Of a DNA stretch of 64,000 nt, positions 49,451 through 57,431 are shown piece after piece (the first letter of the stretch is position 1; the number at the start of each line of letters is the position of its first letter). This DNA is from Halomonas sp. M4R1S46. Lineage in GTDB: Bacteria > Pseudomonadota > Gammaproteobacteria > Pseudomonadales > Halomonadaceae. The notes beneath the pieces were generated by a model. The model was not told the origin of the DNA. It did no database searches and saw only the letters and a program-made list of their open reading frames with translations. The stretch is from positions 3,224,001-3,288,000 of the forward strand of contig NZ_CP107008.1 in the NCBI RefSeq assembly GCF_025725685.1. Direction: 5' to 3'. The position numbers and the translations under genes are program-made.

Positions 49451-50524
49451 TCAGGGGGCGGGTGCGAGCTCGCGGCGTACCTGGACCACCAGGCGCTGGA
49501 CCGCATTGTTGGCGACCCCCTTGAGGTTCCACTGCGGTACCAGCGGCTGCACGTTGCCGGCCGCGTCCGTGGCCCGACAGAGCAGCTCGTGGCGGCCCTC
49601 GTCGGCCTCCCAGTCCAGTGACCATGCCTGCCAGACATGGGGCGCCGTTGGTGGCTCCAGCGCGGCCGCCTGCCAGTGCTGGCCCGCATCCGTGCTGACC
49701 TCGACGCGGTCGATGCTGCCCCAGCCCGACCAGGCCCGGCCCTGCAGGGGGTGGTGGCCGGGAGGGAGCAGGCGCTCGCGGGTCTCGAACACCGGCATGC
49801 CCGGCGGCACCATCAGCGCCCGGGGATACATGCGGCTCAGCTGGACCCCGGGGTCGTCCTCGTGCTGGGCGATACGATAGAAGACGTTCTGCTGGTAGCC
49901 CCAGAACGGCTCGTCGAGCACCGTGATGCGGTGCAGCCATTTCACCTGGGTCATGCCGTACCAGCCAGGCACGATCAGACGCAGCGGGAAACCATGCTGG
50001 GGTGGCAGGGGCTCGCCATTCATCTCGTAGGCCAGCAGCACCTCGGGACGCAGGCAGTCGGCGGCGGACAGGGCGCGCTGGTACCACTGGACGATCCCGC
50101 CCTGCTCGCCTCGGTCGAGTCCGGTGAAGAGCACCTCCTTGGCATCGTCGAGCAGGCCGGCATCCTGGAGCAGCGGCCCCAGCGGGGTCCCGATCCATTC
50201 GCCGGTACCGACGGCCTCGTCGAGCCATGGCTGGCTGTGCGGCCGGGGCTCGAGGCGCGCCCGACCGTTGCCGGCGCACTCCAGGGTCACCGGCTGGGTC
50301 ACGCGGGGTCGCGCGCGAAGCTCCTCCAGCGACAACGACAGCGTCCGATCGACCCGGCCATCGACTTCGAGCCGCCAGGTCGCGGCATCGACACGGGGGA
50401 TATCGAAGTGGGTGAGCACGTAGTGCATGCCCACGGGCGTGGTCGCGTAGGCCAGTCCCTCGAGCGGCATGCCGTGGTTGCGAGTCGCCGACTGCAGTTC
50501 TTCGAGGGTGAAGTCCGTGGTCAT
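49451..50524 (-). CDS. Sulfite oxidase family molybdenum enzyme
   Basis: A 357-residue molybdopterin oxidoreductase. The molybdenum-ligating Cys is Cys83 in TLECAGNGRARLEP, followed by VGTGEWIGTPLGPLLQDAG, PLPPQHGFPLRLIVPGWYGMTQVKWLHRI and a C-terminal dimerisation domain (GRAWSGWGSIDRVEVSTDAGQHWQAAAL to the end). No signal or Tat peptide is seen, unlike periplasmic SorA, so it is probably cytoplasmic. No heme or cytochrome subunit gene is adjacent. It is divergent from the response-regulator gene with 340 bases between. Confidence 0.85.
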   Translation of the reverse strand: MTTDFTLEELQSATRNHGMPLEGLAYATTPVGMHYVLTHFDIPRVDAATWRLEVDGRVDRTLSLSLEELRARPRVTQPVTLECAGNGRARLEPRPHSQPWLDEAVGTGEWIGTPLGPLLQDAGLLDDAKEVLFTGLDRGEQGGIVQWYQRALSAADCLRPEVLLAYEMNGEPLPPQHGFPLRLIVPGWYGMTQVKWLHRITVLDEPFWGYQQNVFYRIAQHEDDPGVQLSRMYPRALMVPPGMPVFETRERLLPPGHHPLQGRAWSGWGSIDRVEVSTDAGQHWQAAALEPPTAPHVWQAWSLDWEADEGRHELLCRATDAAGNVQPLVPQWNLKGVANNAVQRLVVQVRRELAPAP

Positions 50525-50864
50525 GCCGCCCTCCCGTCTGACGAGGAACGGCCGCAGTGGTCGTGGCTACGGTCGAGGTGGATTGCCTTCAGTATAGGCA
50601 CCGCCACCCACGGCGTTGCGTCAACTCGAGCCCAGGGGACCCTCGGCAAGGGGGCGACTCGCGTCCGGCGAACGGCGTGCCTCGGGCCTCGCCCCGACGG
50701 AAGTCGTAGTTCCCCCCACGCCGTTTGGCGTCATCATGGGACGAAACACCCCACGCCCTCCCCCACGCTGGGCCACCGCCCGAGCAAGGACGTTCGAGGC
50801 CGCCGGGGGACGCCGCATGGACAGGATGGCGATGCCGATCGACGACAACGACAAGGCCTTAGCC
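50525..50864. promoter_or_regulatory. Divergent intergenic region, sulfite oxidase / response regulator
   Basis: A 340-base gap with no convincing gene; short upstream ATGs (50817 and 50826) are in frame with the regulator but lack family match. It holds the second copy of the GTCGTAGTTCCCC motif (50703-50715) followed by CACGCCGTTTGGCG-type inverted repeats, suitable for autoregulation. Confidence 0.45.
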
Positions 50865-51524
50865 ATGTACAAGCTACTGATCGCCGACGATCACCCCCTG
50901 TTCCGCGAGGCCATCGGCCGGGTCATCCGCGACGGCTTCGATGCCGCCGAGGTGCTCGAGACCCAGGACCTCGAGGCCACCCTGGCGATGGCCAGCGAGC
51001 ATGATGACCTGGACCTGATCCTGCTCGACCTCAACATGCCCGGCATGCATGGGCTGGGGGGACTGCTGCGGTTGCGCAACGAGGCCCCGACGATCCCGGT
51101 GGTGATCATCTCCGCCGAGGAAGACAAGCAGGTCATCCTGCAGGCCGTGACCTATGGCGCGGTAGGCTTCATCACCAAGTCGTCGCCCCGCGAGCAGATG
51201 ACCAGGGCGATCGCCCAGATCCTCGAAGGCAACATCTACCTGCCCTCGGACATCATGCGCGCCACCGGCCCCCCGCCGGCCCGCGGCGCCGAGCCGGGGC
51301 TCAGCCCGCAGCAGCTCGAGACCCTGACCCGCAAGCAGCTGGAGGTGCTCGAGCGCCTGACCCGCGGCGAATCCAACAAGATGATCGCCTACCACCTGAA
51401 CATCGCCGAGACCACGGTGAAGGCCCATGTCTCGGCGATCCTGCGCAAGCTCGGGGTGCACAACCGGGTGCAGGCAATCCTCTCGGCCGGCGATATCGAC
51501 TTCAGCGCCTACCTCAGGCGCTGA
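50865..51524 (+). CDS. LuxR/NarL-type response regulator (ErdR-like)
   Basis: A 219-residue regulator. The receiver has KLLIADDHPLFREAI, phospho-acceptor Asp55 in LILLDLNMPGMHGL and Lys in GFITKSSPREQM. The C-terminal LuxR-type helix-turn-helix is LTRKQLEVLERLTRGESNKMIAYHLNIAETTVKAHVSAILRKLGVHNRVQAIL. It resembles ErdR/ExaE/AgmR-type regulators of alcohol oxidation and acetate activation. AAGG lies eight bases before the ATG. It faces the hybrid kinase convergently with 26 bases between; the kinase is its likely partner, with the aldehyde and alcohol dehydrogenase genes as targets. Confidence 0.85.
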   Translation: MYKLLIADDHPLFREAIGRVIRDGFDAAEVLETQDLEATLAMASEHDDLDLILLDLNMPGMHGLGGLLRLRNEAPTIPVVIISAEEDKQVILQAVTYGAVGFITKSSPREQMTRAIAQILEGNIYLPSDIMRATGPPPARGAEPGLSPQQLETLTRKQLEVLERLTRGESNKMIAYHLNIAETTVKAHVSAILRKLGVHNRVQAILSAGDIDFSAYLRR

Positions 51525-51550
51525 CCCTCAGCCTCGCCCCGACCGACGTC

Positions 51551-54166
51551 TCAGCGCGTCCCGCTCAGCAGCTGCGCCAGCAGCATGCGCAGCTTGAGCG
51601 GCTTCACCGGCTTGTGCAGCAGGCCATGGCCCCGCTCGCGCAGCTGCTGTCGGAGGTCATGACTATGGTTGGCGGTGATCACCACCACCGGCAGCGGGAC
51701 CCGGCGCGCGGCATTGAGCCGTTCGGCCAGCGCCACACCGGTATCCCCCTCGTCCAGGTGATAGTCGACGACCAGCACATCCGCCGGTGCGGTGGCGGGG
51801 TCGAGCTGGGCGGCCAGCGCCGCCTCGCTCTCGGCGACCCACACGCGACATCCCCAGCGGCCGAGCAGCAGACGCATCGCCTCGCAGATATCGGTGTCGT
51901 TGTCGATCACCCAGACGCGCCGTCCCCGCAGGGCCAGGTTGTCGCCCGGGGTCGGCGACGGCGCCGGAGCACCGCGCGGGGCCGCCTGGCCGCGGGGCAG
52001 CAGGATGCTGAACCGCGAGCCGCGCCCGGCGATCGAGGCCACGCCCAGCGGGTGGTCGAGCATGCGGGCGATCTTGTCGGCGATGGCCAAGCCCAGCCCC
52101 AGGCCGCGATCCTGGCGCTTGCCGACGGCATGGGAGCGTCGAAACTCCTGGAAGATCGCCCCCAGTTCGGCGTCCTCGATGCCCATGCCGGTGTCGCCCA
52201 CCTGGATCTCCAGCCCCTCGGGGCGATGTCGGCAACCGAGCAGGATGCGTCCCGTCCGGGTATAGCGGATGGCATTGGTCAGGAAGTTGCGCACCACCCG
52301 GGACAGCAGCTGGATATCGCTCAGCACCACGGCGTCGCTCGCCACATAGTGCAGCGCCAGGCCCTCGCTGGCGGCCACCTGGCGGTACTCCCGGGCCAGG
52401 CCGTCGAGGAGCTCGGCCACCGGGAAGGCGGCCACATCGGGGGTCACGACCCCGGCATCGAGCTTGGAGATATCGACCAGGGTGCCGAGCAGCGTCTCGA
52501 CGTCCTTCAGCGAGCGACCGATCTGTTCGATCAGCTCCTGGCCGTCCGCCGTCACCGCCTGCTCGCCGAGGGCCCCCGTGAACAGGCGCGCGGCATTGAG
52601 CGGCTGCAACAGGTCGTGACTGACCGCCGCCAGGAACTTGGTCTTCGAGAGGTTGGCCGCCTCGGCCTCGGCCTTGGCCTCGCGCAGGCGCTGCTCGACG
52701 GCGGCGCGTTCGGCGATCTCGCCGCGCAGCCGGGTGTTCACCCGGGTCAGCTCGGTGGTCCGCTCGCGGACCCGCTGCTCGAGGTTCTGGTAGGCCTGGT
52801 GCAATGCCTCGGCGGAACGCCGCCGCTCGGTGATGTCGCGGATCAACACGAAGAGCCCGAGCACCTCGCCGTCCTCGCCGACGTGGGGCACGTAGGCCCG
52901 CAGCAGGACCCGCTCCTGGCCGCTGGCCCCGTGCTCGGGGAACTCGAAGGACACGCTCTCCCCGGCCAGTGCCCGCTCCAGGTAGGGCGCCAGGCGCGCG
53001 CAATGCTCGACGCCGTGCAGGGCCGTGAGCTCGCCGCCGAGCAGCAGGTCCCGGGGCCAGCCGTACCATTCCTCGTAGACGCGATTGGTGAACACGTAGC
53101 GCAGGTCGCGGTCGAGGTAGGCGATCATCGCCGGCAGTTCGTCGGTGATGGTACGGATCCACCGCTCGCGCTCACGCAGGACCTCGGCATGGCGGATGCG
53201 CTCGGTGACGTCGGTGTAGGTCAACACCTGGCCGCCGCCGGGCATGGCATGACCCCGCACCTCCACCACCCGGCCATCGGGCAGCTGGCGCTCGCAGGGG
53301 GCGGTGACGCCGCGGGCGTCGCCGGCGACGATCAAGGCGCTGCGCCCCTGCAGCGCCGCCAGGTCGTGGGGCACCGCGAGGGAGGCGAGCCCGGTCAGGG
53401 TCCGGAAGCGCTGGTTGCACATCTCCAGCTGGCCACCGGCACCGATCACCGCCACGCCCTGGGACAGGCTGTCCAGCGTGACCTGCTGCAGGCGACTCTT
53501 CTGGGCCAGGGCGTGCTCGCGGCGGGCATGCTCCTGGCGCTTGAGCGCGGTGATGTCGACGTAGAGCATCACCCGCCCCCCGCCGCGGGTGGGCCGCTGG
53601 TGCACCTGGACCCAACGGTCGTCATGGAGGCGATAGAGGGTGCGCCGGTCGCCATGGCCGAGCTGCTCGCTGAGCACCAGCCCCGAGGCCAACGCCAGGC
53701 GACGCAACTCCTCCATGTGCATGCCGCTCGCGATGCGGATTCCCGTCGGGCGCCAGAACTCGGCGAAGCGACTGTTGAAGCGCTGGATGCGCTGGTCGGC
53801 ATCGAACAACACGAAGGCGTCGGTGATGCTCTCGATGGCGTCGACCAGGTGCTGGCCGGCGGTCTCGGCGCGTTCCCGGGCCTCGACCAGCAGGCGGTTG
53901 CTGGCCCGCAGCTCGTGCATGGCCTGGTTGAGCTCCTGAGTCCGCTCACGGACCTGCTCGGCGAGCAGCGCGGCATGCTCGAAGGCCGCATAGGGGGCAC
54001 TGCGTGGCAGGTTGCTGGCCTCGACGCGCTCGATCAGGGCCGCATTGATGCGCTTGAGCTTGGCGACCTCGCGCTCCAGGGCCCGCTCGCGCTCGCCGGG
54101 CTCAGGAGCGACGGCGTCCATGGCCGATGACGACCCCGGTAAAGGTCTGGTTGAGGTGAAGGCCAT
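51551..54166 (-). CDS. Multi-PAS hybrid sensor histidine kinase (ErcS'/NahK-like)
   Basis: A soluble hybrid kinase of up to 871 residues. In order: an N-terminal coiled coil (ALEREVAKLKRINAALIERVEA), three PAS domains (SITDAFVLFDADQRIQRFNSRF; LSQGVAVIGAGGQLEMCNQRFRTLTG; ELPAMIAYLDRDLRYVFTNRVYEEWYG), a second coiled coil, the H-box TKFLAAVSHDLLQPLNAARLFTGAL, the ATPase domain (GLGLGLAIADKIARM) and a C-terminal receiver with Asp in DVLVVDYHLDEGDTGVALAERL. The DLLQPLNAARLF H-box is that of NahK/ErcS' kinases. The ATG at 54166 has GGAG nine bases ahead and overlaps the FIST gene by 65 bases; 54121 is an alternative. Confidence 0.88.
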   Translation of the reverse strand: MAFTSTRPLPGSSSAMDAVAPEPGERERALEREVAKLKRINAALIERVEASNLPRSAPYAAFEHAALLAEQVRERTQELNQAMHELRASNRLLVEARERAETAGQHLVDAIESITDAFVLFDADQRIQRFNSRFAEFWRPTGIRIASGMHMEELRRLALASGLVLSEQLGHGDRRTLYRLHDDRWVQVHQRPTRGGGRVMLYVDITALKRQEHARREHALAQKSRLQQVTLDSLSQGVAVIGAGGQLEMCNQRFRTLTGLASLAVPHDLAALQGRSALIVAGDARGVTAPCERQLPDGRVVEVRGHAMPGGGQVLTYTDVTERIRHAEVLRERERWIRTITDELPAMIAYLDRDLRYVFTNRVYEEWYGWPRDLLLGGELTALHGVEHCARLAPYLERALAGESVSFEFPEHGASGQERVLLRAYVPHVGEDGEVLGLFVLIRDITERRRSAEALHQAYQNLEQRVRERTTELTRVNTRLRGEIAERAAVEQRLREAKAEAEAANLSKTKFLAAVSHDLLQPLNAARLFTGALGEQAVTADGQELIEQIGRSLKDVETLLGTLVDISKLDAGVVTPDVAAFPVAELLDGLAREYRQVAASEGLALHYVASDAVVLSDIQLLSRVVRNFLTNAIRYTRTGRILLGCRHRPEGLEIQVGDTGMGIEDAELGAIFQEFRRSHAVGKRQDRGLGLGLAIADKIARMLDHPLGVASIAGRGSRFSILLPRGQAAPRGAPAPSPTPGDNLALRGRRVWVIDNDTDICEAMRLLLGRWGCRVWVAESEAALAAQLDPATAPADVLVVDYHLDEGDTGVALAERLNAARRVPLPVVVITANHSHDLRQQLRERGHGLLHKPVKPLKLRMLLAQLLSGTR

Positions 54167-55292
54167 TGCATTGCTCTCCGTAGGTATTGAACCCCACCAC
54201 GTGATAACGGCTCAGCAGTCGGGAGGCGGCCTCGCTCAGACCGTCCAGGTCGATCTCCAGGCGACGCAGGAAACAGTCGCAACCGATGACAAGCCGCGGT
54301 GGCCCCAGGCGCGCGACGATATCGTCGAGCACGCGTTGCAGGTCGTCGAGCAGCGGCGCGGCGGCCATGGCGGTGAGCACGATGCCGTTCTCCACGGCGC
54401 AGTAGAAGCTCAGGCTGAGGTCGTCGTTGACGCGCTGGATCGAGCGCACATAGCTCTGGTCGTGCAGCCGCACGGCCAGCGGATGGCGGGCGAAGACCGC
54501 CTCGCCCAGTTCGTCCACCGCACAGCCCACCAGCCGGGCGTACTCCTCGGCGGCGGGCTCGGCGTTGAGCTCGATCACGCGACGTTGCTCACGGTCGGCG
54601 GCGGTCACCACCAGCTTGTCGTCCAGGGGACGCAGGTGATGGGTGGTGAACACCTCGAAGTCGAGCACGCTGTTGACCATCACCACCACCGCCGCCCCGC
54701 TGAGAAAGCGCCCCTCGCCGTAGACATGGGTGCCGGCGAGCCGGTTGTCGTCGCCGGCGCTGCCGCCGAAATGGGGAATACTGCCGAGCGCGGCATTGAG
54801 GGTCGCCAGCACCCGCTCCTCGCTGGCCGAGAGGCCATCGAGCAGGGTCAGGGCGAAGGTATGGGCCTTGATGGGGGCGATCGCCGCCTGACGACAGCGG
54901 TCGAGCAGCCGGTCGCTCAGGCGCTGGGCATCGAGCAGCGAGACACCGTCGAGATCCTCGATCAGCGCATGGTCGAAGGCGAAATAGCGTTGATCGAAGC
55001 CGATGGCGGTGATGCCGCCGCGGCCATAACCGCCCTCGCCGATCTCCCCGGCGGTGGTGCAACCGCACAACGAGACGCCGCCGAAGTGCTCCTCCAGGGC
55101 GCGTCCCAGGGCCTCGAGATCGTACTCCGCGGAACAGAAGAACAGCACCCCGCCGAGGCAGGGATGCAACAGGCGACGGGCCAGGTCCTGGGCGGCCATG
55201 TCCGGGTCCCGGGCCCGCGACTGGGCGACCAGCACGGGGGACTCCGCGGGCGCGTCGGCGACAGGCGGCAAGGCTGACGGCTCGATCTCCAT
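54102..55292 (-). CDS. FIST domain sensor protein
   Basis: A 396-residue protein with FIST N (about 20-225) and FIST C (about 225-375) domains. Blocks are DPDMAAQDLARRLLHPCLGGVLFFCSAEYDLEALGRALEE, GVSLCGCTTAGEIGEGGYGRGGITAIGF, GSAGDDNRLAGTHVYGEGRFLSGAAVVVMV and VVGFNTYGEQCNGLHLNQTFTGVVIG. FIST proteins are thought to bind small ligands such as amino acids and feed signalling proteins. It overlaps the hybrid kinase start, so it probably modulates that kinase. Repeated TGCGACTTG(A/G)GT elements lie upstream. Confidence 0.9.
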   Translation of the reverse strand: MEIEPSALPPVADAPAESPVLVAQSRARDPDMAAQDLARRLLHPCLGGVLFFCSAEYDLEALGRALEEHFGGVSLCGCTTAGEIGEGGYGRGGITAIGFDQRYFAFDHALIEDLDGVSLLDAQRLSDRLLDRCRQAAIAPIKAHTFALTLLDGLSASEERVLATLNAALGSIPHFGGSAGDDNRLAGTHVYGEGRFLSGAAVVVMVNSVLDFEVFTTHHLRPLDDKLVVTAADREQRRVIELNAEPAAEEYARLVGCAVDELGEAVFARHPLAVRLHDQSYVRSIQRVNDDLSLSFYCAVENGIVLTAMAAAPLLDDLQRVLDDIVARLGPPRLVIGCDCFLRRLEIDLDGLSEAASRLLSRYHVVGFNTYGEQCNGLHLNQTFTGVVIGHGRRRS

Positions 55293-55353
55293 GCGGGATC
55301 ACTCATCGGCGGGACGGTCTCTCCAGTCTAGAGAGAAGCGCCGCGGCGGGATA

Positions 55354-55397
55354 TGCGACTTGGGTGCCGTCTGCGACACCGGTAGTGCGACTTGAGT
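55354..55397. promoter_or_regulatory. Direct repeat TGCGACTTGRGT upstream of the FIST gene
   Basis: TGCGACTTGGGT (55354-55365) and TGCGACTTGAGT (55386-55397) are 32 bases apart, about three helical turns, with a partial TGCGACA at 55372 between. They lie 62-105 bases before the FIST start in a 133-base gap, a position fit for an activator or repressor. Confidence 0.5.
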
Positions 55398-55425
55398 AGT
55401 AGTCGCCGGGGCGCTCACTGTCCCC

Positions 55426-56742
55426 TCAGGACCTGGCCGACAACCGCACCAGGGTGCCCACCTCGCGGTCAGGCGCCCCCAGCGCCTGACGCTCCTGGCT
55501 CACCAGCCAGGGCGGCGGCGCCTGGGGCTCGCCGGGCGACTCCCGGTCCAGCGACGGCAGGCGGGTCTGGGGCGTCAGCGCCAGGTCGGCGCCCAGGCGT
55601 TGCAGGGCATCGTGGGCCGGCGTGCTGGCCTTGACCAGCCGCCCGCGACGATCGAAGGCCAGCAGGCCCTCGCCCGGCCAGCGGCGGAAGGCATCGCGGC
55701 TCGCCTCGATCACCCGATCCCGACAGTGGAAGTAATCGGCCATCAGGTTGGCCTCGATCATGCGGGCGGCCGACATCGCGAAGTCGAGGGCATGGGGCCG
55801 ATGGCTGCAGGTCCGACCCGAGAGATCGATCACCCCCAGCACCCGGCCGTCATGGGGGTCGCGGATCACATCGGCCGAGCAGGTATAGGGCTTGATGCCG
55901 GTGCAGAAATGCTCGGCCCCATAGAGCTGTACCGGCTCGGCGGCGGTCAGGGCGGTGCCGATGGCGTTGGTGCCCACGTCGCGTTCCGACCACAGCCCGC
56001 CCGCCATCAGGTTGACCTTCTCGGCCTGGGCACGGGTCCGACGGTCCCCGGCCACATCCAGGACGAGTCCTTCCGGATCGGCCAGCAGCACCAGGCTGTC
56101 TTCCTCGAACAGCAGCTCGCCGGCCCGCGCCAGGACCGGTTGCGCAGCCTCACGGAGAGCCGCCTGGCGATCGCGATGCCGATCGAGCGCCTGCGCGTCG
56201 GCCACCAGGGGCGCCTGACGCCGCTCCGGGTCGACCTGGCCGGCGTGACAGCGCTGCCAGGATGCCTCGACGACCGGACGGATCTCGTCGCCGCCCACCT
56301 CCCGGTTCTCGACGAAGCGCTCCCAAGCCGACAGCAGGCGGCGGTGATCCCGGGGATTGCTGAAGCGACCGGCAGGATTCTCGGGCGGCGCCGTGGCCAT
56401 GGCCGCCTGCTGGCGGGTGAAGAACTGACCGTGGCGAACGAAGCCCGCCACGATGCCGGGCTTGACCGCCTCGACCCGGCCATTGGCCAGGCGCGAGACG
56501 ACCAGGTCATCGGGCAGGCCATCCAGCAGGTGCATGGGAGCCTCCAGGCCGCTGGCGAACCGGGAGGGGTAGACGATGCCGGTATCCATGTCGTAGAAGG
56601 CGGGGCGGAATCCCTGTGAGCGGTTGCCCACGCTGACGCCTCCACTGCCGCGGAAGATCTGGTTCTGCCGCCGCAGCATCGCCAGCGTCAGCTCGTTGGG
56701 GCCGGCGGAAGACGAGGTAGTGGAAGGGAAGGCGGTTGTCAT
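55426..56742 (-). CDS. AcoR-like GAF/PAS protein without AAA+ or HTH domain
   Basis: A 438-residue protein. Residues 133-175 (RRLLSAWERFVENREVGGDEIRPVVEASWQRCHAGQVDP) and the GAF domain with SERDVGTNAIGTALTAAEPVQLYGAEHFCTG (252-282) match the sensory half of AcoR-type sigma-54 activators; a PAS-like part (LLAFDRRGRLVKASTPAHDAL) follows. It stops before the AAA+ and Fis-type helix-turn-helix domains, ending at GTLVRLSARS. The first 115 residues are foreign to AcoR: FRPAFYDMDTGIVYPSRFASGLEAPMHLLDGLPDDLVV and GFVRHGQFFTRQQA look like a small stand-alone domain fused on. GGAG precedes the ATG. It follows the FIST promoter region and is probably a sensor for the same system. Confidence 0.8.
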   Translation of the reverse strand: MTTAFPSTTSSSAGPNELTLAMLRRQNQIFRGSGGVSVGNRSQGFRPAFYDMDTGIVYPSRFASGLEAPMHLLDGLPDDLVVSRLANGRVEAVKPGIVAGFVRHGQFFTRQQAAMATAPPENPAGRFSNPRDHRRLLSAWERFVENREVGGDEIRPVVEASWQRCHAGQVDPERRQAPLVADAQALDRHRDRQAALREAAQPVLARAGELLFEEDSLVLLADPEGLVLDVAGDRRTRAQAEKVNLMAGGLWSERDVGTNAIGTALTAAEPVQLYGAEHFCTGIKPYTCSADVIRDPHDGRVLGVIDLSGRTCSHRPHALDFAMSAARMIEANLMADYFHCRDRVIEASRDAFRRWPGEGLLAFDRRGRLVKASTPAHDALQRLGADLALTPQTRLPSLDRESPGEPQAPPPWLVSQERQALGAPDREVGTLVRLSARS

Positions 56743-57359
56743 CGGCGGCTCCGGTCACCCAGCCTGGCGCGGCGTCTACCCTGAAAGCGCCAGGCTGGTG
56801 CTTGCAGGTCGCATGGACGGTCTTGTGTGCCATGGAATGGGGCCCGGTGCCTCTCGGGCAGCCACGGTCCCCTTGTCGCAGTACTACGCTTTGTCTACAA
56901 ACTGCCTGCGCTCGCCCATCCGGCGTTAAAAATCGGCTTGTGCGCGAGCCCGGTCAAAGTACTCATTTACACCGCGTAAACTCGCACGCGAGCCCGGTCC
57001 GTCTTATCGCCAATTTTTGCCTTGTGACCCACATGGATGTGGGAAATGCGTTGGCCCGCCGGGAGCGGGCCTAGCCCTGGCCATCGCTCGCCGACTTTTC
57101 AGACAAAGCTTAGTCTAGACTCCCGCGGCCGGTATAGAAGGTGACTTCAACGCCAGGGCGTCCGCCCTTTGGGCCACATGGCCTACCTCCTGGGCAATCC
57201 ATCGAGGGAGTCGGCGTCTACCGCCCCCAGTAAAGCACAGGGACCGAATCGATCCTCCAAGACTTTGGCAGGAGAGAGGGGGACATTTGGTCCTATGCCG
57301 GAAGGCGGCGGACGACGCAATCCGACTTGCGGCGCAGCCGGAAGGGAGATGGAGCGCAC
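56743..57359. other. Non-coding region between the GAF gene and the group II intron
   Basis: About 620 bases without a credible gene. Visible items are a CGCGAGCCCGGTC direct repeat (56944-56956 and 56988-57000), a GGCCCGC / GCGGGCC hairpin at 57053-57071, an AT-richer promoter-like stretch (56880-57030) upstream of the GAF gene, and an AAGCTTAGTCTAGACT palindromic patch near 57107. The segment next to 57359 is the 3' exon of the intron. A short frame at 57183-57425 minus crosses the intron end and is not a gene. Confidence 0.55.
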
Positions 57360-57361
57360 AT

Positions 57362-57431
57362 CGAGTAGGAAGGGGAGTCGCCTCCCCCGTCCTCTCACAC
57401 TACCGGGCATACGGTTCCGTACCACGGCGGT
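57362..57431 (-). ncRNA. Group II intron domains V and VI
   Basis: Minus strand 57431-57399 folds as domain V: an ACCGCCG / CGGTAGT lower helix, a bulge, a TACG / CGTA upper helix and a GAAC loop. Domain VI follows, with GGACGGGGGA / TCCCCTTCC stem and a bulged A in CCTACTC as branch point. Domain V starts directly after the maturase stop codon. Confidence 0.82.

Noticed and set aside
57183..57425. Small minus-strand reading frame (80 residues)
   Set aside because: It crosses the intron 3' end and domain V and has no ribosome site or family resemblance.
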